A stretch of DNA of 64,000 nt from Morganella morganii (GTDB lineage Bacteria; Pseudomonadota; Gammaproteobacteria; Enterobacterales; Enterobacteriaceae): positions 660,897 to 724,896 of the forward strand of contig NZ_NRQY01000001.1 in assembly GCF_003996855.1 (NCBI RefSeq), in the 5' to 3' direction. The position numbers were made by a program, and so were the translations under genes. The notes beneath the pieces are model-generated. The model was not told where the DNA came from. It saw only the letters and a list, made by a program, of their open reading frames with translations, and made no database searches. Of the stretch, positions 29,258 through 39,524 are shown piece after piece. Numbering within the stretch: position 1 is the first letter of the stretch; each line of letters starts with the position of its first letter.

Positions 29258-30738
29258 TGAGCGACACTCTGCAACAACAGATGGCTGCATCACAGAGCAT
29301 GGCAGAGCTCAGCTTTCTGGATCGTGCGGTGCAGGCCACCGTGCAGACCCCGCCGGACACCACCCGTGACCTGATGACAGCACTGACCCGCCAGGCAATG
29401 GCGGGCACCGTGAGCTGGGACAAAAACCTGACGCTCACTTTGCGTAAGGCTATTACGCTGATTGATAAACAGATTTCCGCACAATTATCCGAAGTGATGA
29501 CCGCACCGGATTTCCGGCGGCTGGAAGGCAGCTGGCTGGGGCTGCATAAACTGGTCAGGGAGAGTGACCCGGGCGCAGATCTGAAAATCCGTATGGCGGA
29601 TTACACCAAAACCGAGCTGCTGCAACAGTTTGAAAATGCCCCCGCGATTGACCGAAGCCCGTTTTTTAACTGTGTTTATCAGGCTGAATTCGGTACCGCA
29701 GGCGGCCAGCCGTACGGGGTGCTGCTCGGGGATTTTGAATTTGGTTACGGTGATGAGGATGTGGCACTGCTGCGTTACATCGGCGAAGTGGCCAGTGCCT
29801 CCCATGCGCCGTTTGTGGCGGCAGCGGGGCAGTCGATGTTTGATTTTCAGTCAATGACCCAATTTGCGGACGGCAAACCGGTGGCCGCCGGGTTTGATGC
29901 TCCGGCGTATGCTTCCTGGAATGCGTTCCGCGCCGCCGATGAATCCCGCTATGTGGCACTGACACTGCCGAAAACCCTGGCGCGCCAGCCTTACGGCACC
30001 GGCGGCAAAAGTATCAGCGGGTTTGAATTTGAGGAACTGCCGCAGCGGGCGGACGGCTCGGCGCAGGTGTCGTCGCAGGATCAATTTGTCTGGAGCAATG
30101 CCGCTTATGCTTACGGGCTGCTGCTGACACAGGCTTACCGCCGCTTCGGCTGGTGTACGGCGGTGCGCGGGGCGGAAAATGGCGGCAAAGTGGATAATCT
30201 GCCGAACTATATTTACCGCAATGATGCCCGTGATGCCGTTCAGCTTTGTCCGGCACAGGTGAATCTCACCGATGAGCGGGAAAAGGAGCTCAGTGACCTC
30301 GGCTTTCTGCCGCTGGTGCATTACAAAAATGCCGCACACGGCGTATTTATGGGCGCGCAGACGGTACATAAACCGAAAATCTATACTGACCCTGCGGCGA
30401 CGGCCAATGCGGCGATTTCCGCCAGACTGCCTTATGTGATGGCGAGCAGCCGTATCGCGCAGTATCTGAAGGTTATAGGGCGTGACCGCGTCGGATCAAA
30501 TCTTTCGGCGGCGGATGTGGAAAAATCCCTCGGCCGCTGGCTGCATCAGTATGTCAATCCCAATGCTATCGGCAATGAAGCCAAAGCCACGCATCCGCTG
30601 GCGGAAGCCAAAGTTACTGTAACGGATTTACCGGGCCGTCCCGGCATGTATGCGGCGGTGGCGTGGGTCCGGCCGTGGTTACAAATGGAAGCCCTCACTG
30701 CTTCTCTGCGGATGGTGGCGGATATTCCGGGCGGGTAA
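29257..30738 (+). CDS. tssC: T6SS sheath large subunit TssC
   Basis: 493 residues, full family length. Conserved features: RLEGSWLGLHKLV, the YGVLLGDFEFG stretch, FEFEELPQRADG, and the C-terminal RPWLQMEALTASLRMVADIPGG. Builds the sheath with TssB. Intact. Confidence 0.95.
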   Translation: MSDTLQQQMAASQSMAELSFLDRAVQATVQTPPDTTRDLMTALTRQAMAGTVSWDKNLTLTLRKAITLIDKQISAQLSEVMTAPDFRRLEGSWLGLHKLVRESDPGADLKIRMADYTKTELLQQFENAPAIDRSPFFNCVYQAEFGTAGGQPYGVLLGDFEFGYGDEDVALLRYIGEVASASHAPFVAAAGQSMFDFQSMTQFADGKPVAAGFDAPAYASWNAFRAADESRYVALTLPKTLARQPYGTGGKSISGFEFEELPQRADGSAQVSSQDQFVWSNAAYAYGLLLTQAYRRFGWCTAVRGAENGGKVDNLPNYIYRNDARDAVQLCPAQVNLTDEREKELSDLGFLPLVHYKNAAHGVFMGAQTVHKPKIYTDPAATANAAISARLPYVMASSRIAQYLKVIGRDRVGSNLSAADVEKSLGRWLHQYVNPNAIGNEAKATHPLAEAKVTVTDLPGRPGMYAAVAWVRPWLQMEALTASLRMVADIPGG

Positions 30739-30744
30739 TACAGG

Positions 30745-31851
30745 ATGTCACGGATGACGGATTTTCAGACCGCACTGCATCAGGCCGCAGCTCAGCAGGA
30801 TCACAGTCAGTTTCGGGCACTGATACAGCACTGTATTCACGGCATCGACCGGCTGTGCAGCGCTCAGTTGCAACAGGTGCTGCATCACCAGATGGTGTTT
30901 ACCGGCAGCGGTGAATATGACGAACTCTATACCGCCACCCGGCTGGCAGAGCTGGGTGAGGTGTCACTATGTCCGGTGATCACCGGCACTGACCCGCATT
31001 TTACCGGAGATGACCTGCACTGGTTCTCGGCGGATCACAACAGAATTTCCCGCATTCTGAACAGCCCGGATTACTACTTGTGGCAAAAGTTACGTTGTCA
31101 CGAACAGGCGCGCTTTCTTTATCTGGCGCTGCCGCGTTTTCTGCTGCGTTATCCGCATAAAACACCACACTGCGGCTTTGTTTATCAGCCGGATAACCAT
31201 CCCGGCGGGGCGTTATGGGGTAATGCCGCCTGGCTGGTGGTGATGAATGTTATCTGTGAATTTGAGCGGATCAGCTGGTTCGGTTTTTTGCGCAGTTATA
31301 ACGGCAGCGGCACACAGGGGGCGATAGTGGCTCCGCTGACGGGCGGGGATGCGCTTACGCCGGCGGAGATAATCACGGAAACCGATCTGGCCTGCGAACA
31401 GGATAATTTCTGGGCAGAGCAGGGGCTGACGGCCTGTACCTCTCTGTATCTCAGCGGACAGTACGGTTTTTTCAGTTATTACAGTGTCTGGCAGCCGCCT
31501 GAACCCCGCTGGCGGCAACTGACTATACTGCCGGTGAATCTGATGGCCTGCCGGTTTGCGCATGCTATCCGGACGCAGATCCGTGACAAAATCGGCAATT
31601 TTGATTCGTTATCCGCCTGTCAGCGCAGCATAGAAAAGTGGCTGAAACGCTATGTCAGCGATGTTGATTACGGCGAGGATGCCATTATGGCCGATTATCC
31701 GCTGCGCCGGGCGGCAGTCGTCATGAGTGCGGACCCGGCGCGTTATCAGTGCCGCATCTGCCTGCAACCGCAGTATCAGTATGATATCAGTGAGGCAAAT
31801 GTGGATCTCACACTCTGGTTTTCGCGGCCGCAGGGAGAGGTGTTGTCATGA
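30745..31851 (+). CDS. Second TssC-like protein, short
   Basis: 368 residues, six bases after tssC. It keeps recognisable TssC elements: a first half with FTGDDLHWFSADHNRISRIL, LRYPHKT, then LWGNAAWLVVMNVICEFERISWFG, and a C-terminal strand that mirrors the sheath fold (YDISEANVDLTLWFS). It lacks about 120 residues of full TssC and is only distantly similar to the neighbour, so it is a diverged paralogue rather than a recent copy. Role unknown: perhaps a baseplate or sheath-adaptor part. ATG 30754 is an alternative start. Overlaps tssE by four bases. Confidence 0.7.
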   Translation: MSRMTDFQTALHQAAAQQDHSQFRALIQHCIHGIDRLCSAQLQQVLHHQMVFTGSGEYDELYTATRLAELGEVSLCPVITGTDPHFTGDDLHWFSADHNRISRILNSPDYYLWQKLRCHEQARFLYLALPRFLLRYPHKTPHCGFVYQPDNHPGGALWGNAAWLVVMNVICEFERISWFGFLRSYNGSGTQGAIVAPLTGGDALTPAEIITETDLACEQDNFWAEQGLTACTSLYLSGQYGFFSYYSVWQPPEPRWRQLTILPVNLMACRFAHAIRTQIRDKIGNFDSLSACQRSIEKWLKRYVSDVDYGEDAIMADYPLRRAAVVMSADPARYQCRICLQPQYQYDISEANVDLTLWFSRPQGEVLS

Positions 31852-32252
31852 GCCTGCTGGAGCGGCTGTGTCATGAGGCGGATGAGCCGCCGTATCAGCC
31901 CTGTACGGAACGTGCGATCACGGCTCATCTGTACAGGATTATCAACGCCAGAGCACCTGTCTGGCAGGACGGCAGGAAAAGCAGTGGTATTGCCGGGTTT
32001 GGTCAGAGTCATCTGCTGCGGGCACAGGGGAAATTCCATCTCACGGCAATCGCACAGGAAATTGAAAGCCTGATCCGCTGCTATGAGCCGCGTTTACAGC
32101 AGGTGAGTGTCACCATTGTGCCGCACTCATACCGGCAGCATCAGATTCATTTTGAGATCACCGCGCTGTGCGGCGGCCGGGAAGTGTGTCTGCCGGTCTG
32201 CCTGGATTTTAATGCCGGACAACTGATAAACCCGGAGGCCGCGGGTGCGTGA
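31848..32252 (+). CDS. tssE: T6SS baseplate protein TssE (gp25-like)
   Basis: 134 residues. A gp25-like domain with the segments SSGIAGFGQSHLL, IESLIRCYEPRLQQVSVTIVP and FEITALC, and an N-terminal LLERL motif. Links sheath to baseplate. ATGA-type overlap with the preceding gene, and its end overlaps the tssF start. Confidence 0.85.
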   Translation: MSLLERLCHEADEPPYQPCTERAITAHLYRIINARAPVWQDGRKSSGIAGFGQSHLLRAQGKFHLTAIAQEIESLIRCYEPRLQQVSVTIVPHSYRQHQIHFEITALCGGREVCLPVCLDFNAGQLINPEAAGA

Positions 32253-33969
32253 CAGTACACTGCATTACTTCGAACAGCAGCGGCAGCACCTGCTGGACGG
32301 GCTGGATGCCTTCTGCCGTCAGCATCCGCATCAGGCGCAGTTGCTGGGGATCAGCAGAGAAACGATTACCGATCCGCAGCTGCGGGCGCTTCTCGACGGT
32401 GTGGCGTATCTGACGGGGCTGACTGCACAGCAGCTGGATTTGACCGCGCCGCAACTGACGGAAACCCTTGTCCGCACGGTATTTCCGGATTATCTGCGCC
32501 CGGTGCCGGCACTGCTGCCGGTGGTATTCACACCGCAGGCAGCGGCACAGGTGCAGACGGTGGCGGCGGATACACCATTCACCACCCTGAACGCCGCCGG
32601 GGATATCATACACTGGCGGACACAGCACCCGCTGACGCTGATACCGCTGGCGATAACCGGGCACCGGTTTATCCCGCAGGTGGTGATCTATCCGGAGCAG
32701 GGGGAGAACCGCACCGCCGCCTGCTCCCTGCAACTGACATTTTCGGTGACCGCGCCGGGAATCTCTGTATCAGAACTGAATCAGGCCTCACTGACACTGA
32801 ATTTTACCGGTGACGGGGCTTTTCCCTGGCTGATCGATGATGCGATCCACCGGCAGTGTGCCGCTGTCCGGCTGAACACAGGAGAAACTGAGATCTTTCT
32901 GCCGCCGGAAGTGTGTCAGCGGCTGCCGGTGACATATCGCACCGGCGCGGCGGAGAATGTTCAGGCGCTGTTGTATGATGCACTGTGATATCCGGAACAG
33001 GCCGCAGGCACGGTGATCTCACTGGCGGAATCACTACAGCAGTGCAGCGGGCAGACTTTCACACTGACCTTTATCTTCCGCGATATGCTGCCGCACCCGG
33101 CACGTTTCGCCCGCAATGACAGTATCGTGCTGTTCCGTACCGTGCTGACAAATTGCTTTGAACATCAGAGTGAGCCGCTGCGGGTATCGCCGGACACAAA
33201 TCCGCACCCGTTGTGCGCGGATACCGGGCCGGCGGTGCTTCTGCATTCAGCGGAAGCAGTGACGGATATCACGACACTGCCTGCCCGGTCTGTATCGCAA
33301 CTGTACCATCAGGCGGTCACACAGCGCTCAGTCTGCTGCTGGCAGCCGGTGTGCGGCGCTGCGGGAGAGGTGACGCATCTTAACTGCCTGTTATCGGATG
33401 AAGATGACGGGGAGGGACACACCCGGCTCTGGGTCGTGCGCGGCCGCGGGACTCAGGGCGCTCTGGCAGAGGCCGCCGCCGGAGAGACTGTCACACCGCA
33501 GCAGGCTGATCCGCTGACGTATCATGCCGTTGCCGTTCAGCGGGCAATGCGGCGTCCTCTGCCGCCGCAGCCGGACCCGTGTGCACTCTTTTTGCGGCTC
33601 CGGCAGACCCGGTTATCCGATCTTATTGATTCACCGGACGCGCTGAAAACGCTTTTATCGCTGTATGACCGGCAGAGTTCACCGGTGATTTCCGGGCTGA
33701 TTGCCGCCATAGAAGAGGTCACATCCGCGCCCGGCGTGACCGTCCGTTTTTATCATCATCTCCCGCTGACCATTCTGGGGCGGCATATTACCGTCACACT
33801 GGCACACAACACACCTGCGGCAGGAACGGCCTTCTTTGCCGCACTGCTGGAAGCACTCTTCACCGCACTGAGTCATGATCACGAATTTATTCAGCTTACA
33901 CTGCGCCGCGGCAATGACAGCCGTGAGGCATATCACGGGCCGCTGAGGATCACTGATGAGCCGTTCTGA
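32245..33969 (+). pseudogene. tssF: T6SS baseplate protein TssF, interrupted by an in-frame stop
   Basis: GTG start 32245 (MRDSTLHYFEQQ), typical of TssF. An in-frame TGA at 32986-32988 cuts it after 247 codons; the same frame then stays open to 33969, giving about 574 codons in all, the family's normal size. Since both halves share one frame, this is a point nonsense change (for example from CGA or TGG), not an indel. N-terminal motifs such as HPHQAQLLGI, DPQLRALLDGVAYLTG and TLVRTVFPDYLRPVP confirm identity. Without read-through, no full TssF is made. Confidence 0.85.
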
Positions 33970-34615
33970 TACACCCGGTCTGCTCGGCACCGGCGGGGTG
34001 CTGCCGCGTTATATCACCGGGCCGGTGGCGGAGTATGCACAGGCTCACCAGCAGACCGCTCCGCAGGATTTTTTCCTGATTTTTGATGCGGTCTGCCGCC
34101 GGTTACAGCAGGCGGCAGACAAACAGCAGGCCGGACAATCCGCAGCTGCTGAATTACCGCTGACAACGCTGATACAGACACTGTTGCCTGACGCGGCGGT
34201 CTGTTATCCGGCGGCGGCGCAGGTATGGAGCGGAAATACCCGGCTGCGGGCACTGAACAGAACAGCATCTGACTTTTTTGCCTGCCGCACGGAATTTCAG
34301 TATGCGCCGCCTGTCCGTATGCCGTATCACCCGCCTGCCGGCACCGGAAACTGCCTCGGCGGCGGTACCATGATCGGCACACACTGTTATCTGCGGGCAG
34401 TTCATCTGCGTGTGCACGTGTTTACTGATCCGCTGCAACCCCGCGACAGCTGGCAGACCGGCGGAGAATATCACCATTATCTCGGGTTATTTATCCGTAC
34501 GTTTTTCCGCCGTCCGCTGACGTTTGACGTTATTTTCCGGACAGATAATACACAGATGATGCCTGCACAACTTGCTGCCGCCACATCCCAGCTAGGACGA
34601 AATACCCGCCTCTGA
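33956..34615 (+). CDS. tssG: T6SS baseplate protein TssG, short form
   Basis: 219 residues against about 300-360 in most TssG. The C-terminal half matches the family: LGGGTMIGTHCY, then the segment with GGEYHHYLGLFIRTFFRRPLTFDVIF. The N-terminal portion is reduced and keeps only a QDFFLIFDAVCRRLQQ helix. It overlaps tssF by 14 bases. Either a diverged short TssG or one that has lost its N-terminal domain by deletion; the frame itself is open. Confidence 0.65.
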   Translation: MSRSDTPGLLGTGGVLPRYITGPVAEYAQAHQQTAPQDFFLIFDAVCRRLQQAADKQQAGQSAAAELPLTTLIQTLLPDAAVCYPAAAQVWSGNTRLRALNRTASDFFACRTEFQYAPPVRMPYHPPAGTGNCLGGGTMIGTHCYLRAVHLRVHVFTDPLQPRDSWQTGGEYHHYLGLFIRTFFRRPLTFDVIFRTDNTQMMPAQLAAATSQLGRNTRL

Positions 34616-34627
34616 CAAGGAACCGCT

Positions 34628-36883
34628 ATGCTGACTATCGATTTACATCAACTTATCCGGCGCTTATCGCCGCCGCTGGTGACGGCACTGGAGGATGCGG
34701 CGCAGGAGTGTGTCCGCCGTCATCACCGCGCGGTCACACCGCTGCACTGGCTGCTGGTGATCGCAGGCTGCCGTGAACTTACCTGGTCTGCGGCACCGGC
34801 GGATAACGCGGCTCTGCAATACAGTCTGAATGATGCGCTGGCACTGCTGCCGCAGACAGCGGATGCCTCCCCGGTATTTGCGCCGGAACTGACAGAACTG
34901 CTGAAACAGCTCTGGCTGCATGTTTCGCTGAATCAGGGCGGGCAGCAAATCAGTGATATCCATATTTTACAGCTGCTGCGCCAGACGGCGTGCAGCGGCA
35001 TTCCGCCTGCGGTAACGGCATGGGTACAATCCGTGGATGCTCAGTGGCTGGCACAGCAGATAACGGCCTTACCGCAGACTGATGCTCCGGTGGTACAGGG
35101 CAGCCACTGCGCAACGCTGCTGGAGACGTATGCCCGCGACCTGACCGCCCTGGCGCGGGCGGGAAAGCTGGACCCGGTGATTGGCCGTGACAGTGAAATC
35201 CGCCAGATTCTGGATATTTTCTGCCGCCGCCGTCAGAACAGCCCGATTATGGTCGGTGAGGCAGGCGTGGGGAAAACCGCCATCGCGGAAGGGCTGGCGC
35301 AGCAGATCAGTGACGGCAATGTGCCGGAGCGTCTGCGCGGCTGCGAAGTGTGGGAGTTGGATTTGACGGCATTACAGGCGGGTGCCGCTATGAAAGGGGA
35401 ATTTGAGCAGCGGCTGAAAAACCTGCTGGCGGAGATCCGCACCGGCAGCACAGAAAAAATTATCTTTATCGATGAAGCCCATACCCTGATCGGTGCAGGC
35501 GGCACGGCGGGTCAGGGGGATGCAGCGAATATCCTCAAACCGGCGCTGGCACGCGGGGAATTCAGAGCCCTGGCCGCCACCACCTGGTCCGAATACAAAC
35601 AGTTTATTGAGCCGGACCCGGCACTGACCCGGCGTTTCCAGCCGGTAAAAATCGCCCCGCCGGATGAGGCAACCACGCTGACCATCCTTAATACCCTGAA
35701 ACCGGTACTGGAGCAGCATCACGGCCTGCCGGTGACAGAAGCCGCCTGTGAGGCGGCGGTACGGCTCTCTGTCCGCTATCTGCCGGAACGGCAACTGCCC
35801 GATAAGGCTATCAGTCTGCTGGATACCGCCTGTGCCGGGTTATCGGTTTCTCGTTCAGTCACACCGGAAAGCGCGGCAGATGCCGTGAATGACCACCATA
35901 TTGCGGAGGTGATTGCGCTGTGGACCGGCATTCCGGCCGGGCATCTGGCCGCGGATGACATTTCCCGGCTGAGCAGCCTGGAAGCGAAGGTCGCGGAGCG
36001 GGTGATCGGCCAGACCGCACCGGTGGCGGCGGTGGCACAGGCTATCCGCATCGCCCGCAGTGGTCTGAATAACCCGCTGCGGCCGCAGGGGGTATTTCTG
36101 ATGTGCGGCCCGGGCGGTACCGGAAAAACCGAAACCGCACTGGCACTCTGTGAAGCGATCTGCGGCGACGAACGGCGGATGGTCACACTGAATATGACGG
36201 AGTTTAAAGAGCCGCACAAAGTCTCCATGCTGCTGGGTGCCCCGGCAGGCTATACCGGCTACGGCAAAGGCGGTGTGCTGACCGAAGCCGTGCGCCGCAA
36301 CCCGTATACGATTCTGCTGCTTGATGAGATGGAAAAAGCCCATCCGGCCATTCATGACGTGTTTTACCAGATTTTCGACAAAGGCCGCATTGCTGACAGC
36401 GAAGGGCGGGAAATCGATTTTCGGCACACGATCATCATTATGACCAGCAATGCGGCGGAGGAAGATATTGTGGCGCACTGCCGGGATGAACGGCCGGAAA
36501 CCGCTGAACTGGTGCCGCTGATTTTTCCGGCGCTGCTGCGCCATTTCCGGCCGTCGTTTCTTGGCCGCACCACTATTATTCCGTATTACCCGCTCAGTGA
36601 CACGGAAATGGCAGCAATTGCCCGGCTGTCACTGGAACGGGTGGGGAAACGTATTCAGGAAACCTATCAGTGCGGGTTTGATTATTCAGATGAATTAGTC
36701 ACTTATCTGTTGTCACTGCCTTATTCAGCAGAAACCGGCGCAAGAGCGGTTGAGCAGGGGATAACGGGTAAACTTCTGCAGCAGATTGCCGAAGCCTGTA
36801 TTGAAAAACGCAGGCAGCAGACTGCCATCACCCGGGTTTCATTATCAGTCACTGATAATAAACCTGTTGTTTCTATTGATTAA
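34628..36883 (+). CDS. tssH: T6SS AAA+ ATPase ClpV (TssH) lacking the middle domain
   Basis: 751 residues, against about 860-890 for ClpV. N-terminal domain about 1-170. NBD1 has Walker A GEAGVGKT and Walker B IIFIDEAH. NBD2 has Walker A GPGGTGKT and Walker B TILLLDEMEKAHP. Between them ISLLDTACAGL is followed after about 20 residues by HHIAEVIALWTGIPAG, the entry to NBD2; the coiled-coil middle domain of about 100 residues that normally lies here is missing. ClpV disassembles contracted sheath. Both ATPase sites look intact. Could be a family trait of this T6SS type or a deletion. Confidence 0.9.
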   Translation: MLTIDLHQLIRRLSPPLVTALEDAAQECVRRHHRAVTPLHWLLVIAGCRELTWSAAPADNAALQYSLNDALALLPQTADASPVFAPELTELLKQLWLHVSLNQGGQQISDIHILQLLRQTACSGIPPAVTAWVQSVDAQWLAQQITALPQTDAPVVQGSHCATLLETYARDLTALARAGKLDPVIGRDSEIRQILDIFCRRRQNSPIMVGEAGVGKTAIAEGLAQQISDGNVPERLRGCEVWELDLTALQAGAAMKGEFEQRLKNLLAEIRTGSTEKIIFIDEAHTLIGAGGTAGQGDAANILKPALARGEFRALAATTWSEYKQFIEPDPALTRRFQPVKIAPPDEATTLTILNTLKPVLEQHHGLPVTEAACEAAVRLSVRYLPERQLPDKAISLLDTACAGLSVSRSVTPESAADAVNDHHIAEVIALWTGIPAGHLAADDISRLSSLEAKVAERVIGQTAPVAAVAQAIRIARSGLNNPLRPQGVFLMCGPGGTGKTETALALCEAICGDERRMVTLNMTEFKEPHKVSMLLGAPAGYTGYGKGGVLTEAVRRNPYTILLLDEMEKAHPAIHDVFYQIFDKGRIADSEGREIDFRHTIIIMTSNAAEEDIVAHCRDERPETAELVPLIFPALLRHFRPSFLGRTTIIPYYPLSDTEMAAIARLSLERVGKRIQETYQCGFDYSDELVTYLLSLPYSAETGARAVEQGITGKLLQQIAEACIEKRRQQTAITRVSLSVTDNKPVVSID

Positions 36884-36898
36884 CATCAGGATCACGCT

Positions 36899-37615
36899 AT
36901 GTCATTGACGATTCGGATAGTCAGCGCGCCGGAGAATAACCATCTGTCACAATACTGCTTTGACGGCAGAGACGGCACTATCGGACGTGATGCACAGGCC
37001 GATATTGTGCTGGATGACCCGCATTCCCGTATTGAGGATATTCACGCCACACTCCGCTGCACCGCCGCCGGTTATATCCTGACTGATACCAGCCGTGACG
37101 GAGTTTTTGTCAACAACCGGCACGATGCCCTGGGGCACGGCACGGACTATCTGTTACAGGATGGCGACATGCTGGGGATCGGTGCTTTCCGGCTGCTGGT
37201 ATCCTGTTTTTCCCCGCTGAACCGTGCACCGCAGCCTCTGAATACACAGGGTGAGGAAAATGCCCTGCGCAGCCTGTTCTCCCCGGCGGATGATAACACC
37301 TGTTTTGATGATGATCCGTTTCTCGGTGCCGTACCGGTGAAAAAGCCGGCACCGCATGATATCCGTTACCGTTTTTCGGCGGTGGCCAGACCGTACGGCA
37401 GTCCGGCATCTGTTCCTGAGTCTGTTCCTGAACCCGAGCCGGATATCGTACCTCAGCCGGTTGTTTTACCGCCGGAAACCCCGCTGCCGCAGGTACTGAC
37501 CGGTGACAAACTCGCATTGCTGCAATCGCTGCTGCCGGAAATCAGCCGGGCACGACACATATCGGTGTGCTCGCCGGTTTCTCTGCGGCAGCACAGGCCA
37601 AAAATAAGCAGGTGA
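36899..37615 (+). CDS. T6SS FHA-domain protein, C-terminus lost
   Basis: 238 residues. An N-terminal FHA phosphothreonine-binding domain (about 5-100) has GRDAQADIVLDDPHSRIEDIHA and DTSRDGVFVNN. A proline-rich linker follows. Family members (TagH/Fha) are usually longer, with a C-terminal domain of unknown function. At about 37545 the sequence joins the 3' end of a tssJ gene in a different frame, so the last 20 or so residues are out-of-frame tssJ. This is a deletion fusing the two genes. FHA proteins tune T6SS assembly by Thr phosphorylation. Confidence 0.75.
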   Translation: MSLTIRIVSAPENNHLSQYCFDGRDGTIGRDAQADIVLDDPHSRIEDIHATLRCTAAGYILTDTSRDGVFVNNRHDALGHGTDYLLQDGDMLGIGAFRLLVSCFSPLNRAPQPLNTQGEENALRSLFSPADDNTCFDDDPFLGAVPVKKPAPHDIRYRFSAVARPYGSPASVPESVPEPEPDIVPQPVVLPPETPLPQVLTGDKLALLQSLLPEISRARHISVCSPVSLRQHRPKISR

Positions 37616-37707
37616 TTGCAGTTCTCCCGCTTCCGGTGATGCAGATGTCGCTGTTTCTGGACGGACAGACACTGTCACTCGCGGCGGGAGACGATGATGA
37701 TCAATGA
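37546..37707 (+). pseudogene. tssJ: 3' remnant of the T6SS lipoprotein gene tssJ
   Basis: In the frame one base off from the FHA gene, codons from 37546 read PGTTHIGVLAGFSAAAQ..KQVIAVLPLPVMQMSLFLDGQTLSL, which matches the C-terminal PG-x-IGV-AAF and following strand of TssJ. The signal peptide and first two thirds are gone. It stops at 37705-37707, overlapping the tssK start. TssJ anchors TssM to the outer membrane. Confidence 0.65.
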
Positions 37708-38200
37708 AACTGCCGGTGTCTGGTGGCAGGAGGGATTGTTTCTCCAGCCGGAACATTTTATTCAGGAAAGCCGCCTGCACAGCCATTGTCTGCGGGATGT
37801 GACCCGGCAGCTGAGCGGCGGTCTGGCCGGTTTCTCCCGGCTGATGACAGATGAGTCTCTGACGGGGGCGGGAAAACTGACCCTGTTACAGGCACACGGC
37901 GTGATGCCGGACGGCACGCCGTTTGTTACAGACACGCCGCTGACGGTCAGTCTGGACGGATTATCCGGGGATATGACCTTTCTGCTGACATTACCGCTGA
38001 GCAGTGCGCCGGATCGTTTTAGCGCAAAACCGCTCAGTGTGAGTGACAACAGGGCGCCGCAGACGCGTGAGCCGGTGATGATCAGCGCCGCACACCTGAA
38101 TCTGCAACTGAAATGTGCCTCACAGCGCCGTGAGGATGAAACCGGGCTGACGGTTGCCCGGCTGCACTGCCGGGAGGGCGCCGGTGATGGTACGGCGTAA
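37694..38200 (+). pseudogene. tssK: 5' fragment of T6SS baseplate gene tssK, cut by the island
   Basis: The first 168 codons of TssK (family about 445). The start reads INETAGVWWQEGLFLQPEHFIQ, the family signature. The frame ends at 38200 in a stop donated by the inserted DNA. The remaining 275 or so codons are not found on the other side of the island, so insertion came with, or was followed by, deletion. Confidence 0.88.
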
Positions 38201-39524
38201 AAATTATTCTCTGGATGCGGTACCGAAGCGGGCTCAGATCGTCACGCTCCCGACGTCGTCCCATTGGCGCGTAATTGCGGGAAGCGCAATATACGATGTA
38301 AGCCAGTGGCGCTATCACGGGATCTCAGGCCACTTTGCGCATCGTGATGCTCTGCTGATGGCCTTTTGTTCGGCGCTGGAAAGCCTGGCTCGTTTTTTCT
38401 CTCCCGCCAGCATGCGCGCCCTCTGTCGAGGTGGACTCCCCCTCTGGTTCCACTACCTCGACGCGAGGACGGATAGCGGGCAACCTGCCGTGCGTTGTCT
38501 TGCCGATATTCATCGCGATACGCTGGAGGCGTATGCCGTTTGGTTACTACACCGCCCCGCTAAAACGGCGTCAGGCCGTCACACTTATTCAGGTGCCAGA
38601 ACGTTTTACAGCCAGTGCAAGTCTGTTTTGTTGGAGTGTATTAATCTTGGAGTGTTTAGCCGCGATGGCCTACCAGATAATCCGTTCCCTAACAGCAATC
38701 GGGCTCAGGTGCCTCACCGTCCCTACTCCAGGAATGAAATGCGACTACTGTTGTCCGCGCTGTCCACCGATTTAGCGCTTATCCGCCGTGGTGACTTTCA
38801 GGGGAGCCAAAGTGAGCGGCTGTTAGTGTATATCTTGCTTATTGCCGCGAAAACCGGGCGTAACCCGACGCCACTTTTTGAATTACGCCGTGATGCTCTG
38901 CAGCCTCATCCACTGAAACCGGACACGCATGCGCTGCTGATAACCTACAAGCGCAGAGGCAACAATATCGCGGTTCAGTCGCTCCGACGCACGCGGGAAA
39001 TCGAAAGTGCGGTGTCTGTCCGTACCGATATTGCTACGCTGTTTCAGGAAGTTTTACGCTTTACCTCCCCTCTGGTTAATCAGGTTCCGGCGGAGCTGAA
39101 AGACTGTCTTTGGCTGTTTGAGCGAGATAAGCGGGGGAAATACGGCGGGGGTATAACCTGCCTGAACTGCAGTAATGTCCACTATGTCACCGGCCGGTTT
39201 GTGGTAAAACACAACCTGCGAGGGGATGATATTGATCCGGCCAGCGGCGAAGAGAAGCCGCTCCAGCTGACTTTTATGCGCCTGCGTAAAACCTTCGCAT
39301 CCCGGCTGTGGCATTTAACCGGCGGCGATGTGGTCAGAACAGCCAACGCACTCGGCAATCAGCCGCAGGTCACCGACGCCCACTATCTGGCCGTAACCCA
39401 GAGATGGTTCGACGTCATCGTTTTGTCGGCAAATGCCTTGAAGCCGAACTTTGCGGAAAAGCGGATGATCCGGCCACCGTCAGCCAGCTGGCGCAAGAGA
39501 TGCAAATATCGGCTGAAGAGGTGA
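38187..39524 (+). pseudogene. Tyrosine recombinase 1 of the island (TnpA-like), frameshifted
   Basis: 445 codons from ATG 38187. The catalytic Arg I region is AAKTGRNPTPLFELRRD. A C-terminal RLRKTFASRLWHLTGGDVV stretch and the Tyr in DAHYLAVT follow. After this the frame turns to unrelated sequence, while the next frame continues PEMVRRHRFVGKCLEAELCG, which is the natural extension. Adding one C to the CCC at 39397-39399 would join them as AVTPEMVRRH. So the gene looks broken by a one-base deletion. It sits at the left edge of the island. Confidence 0.7.
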
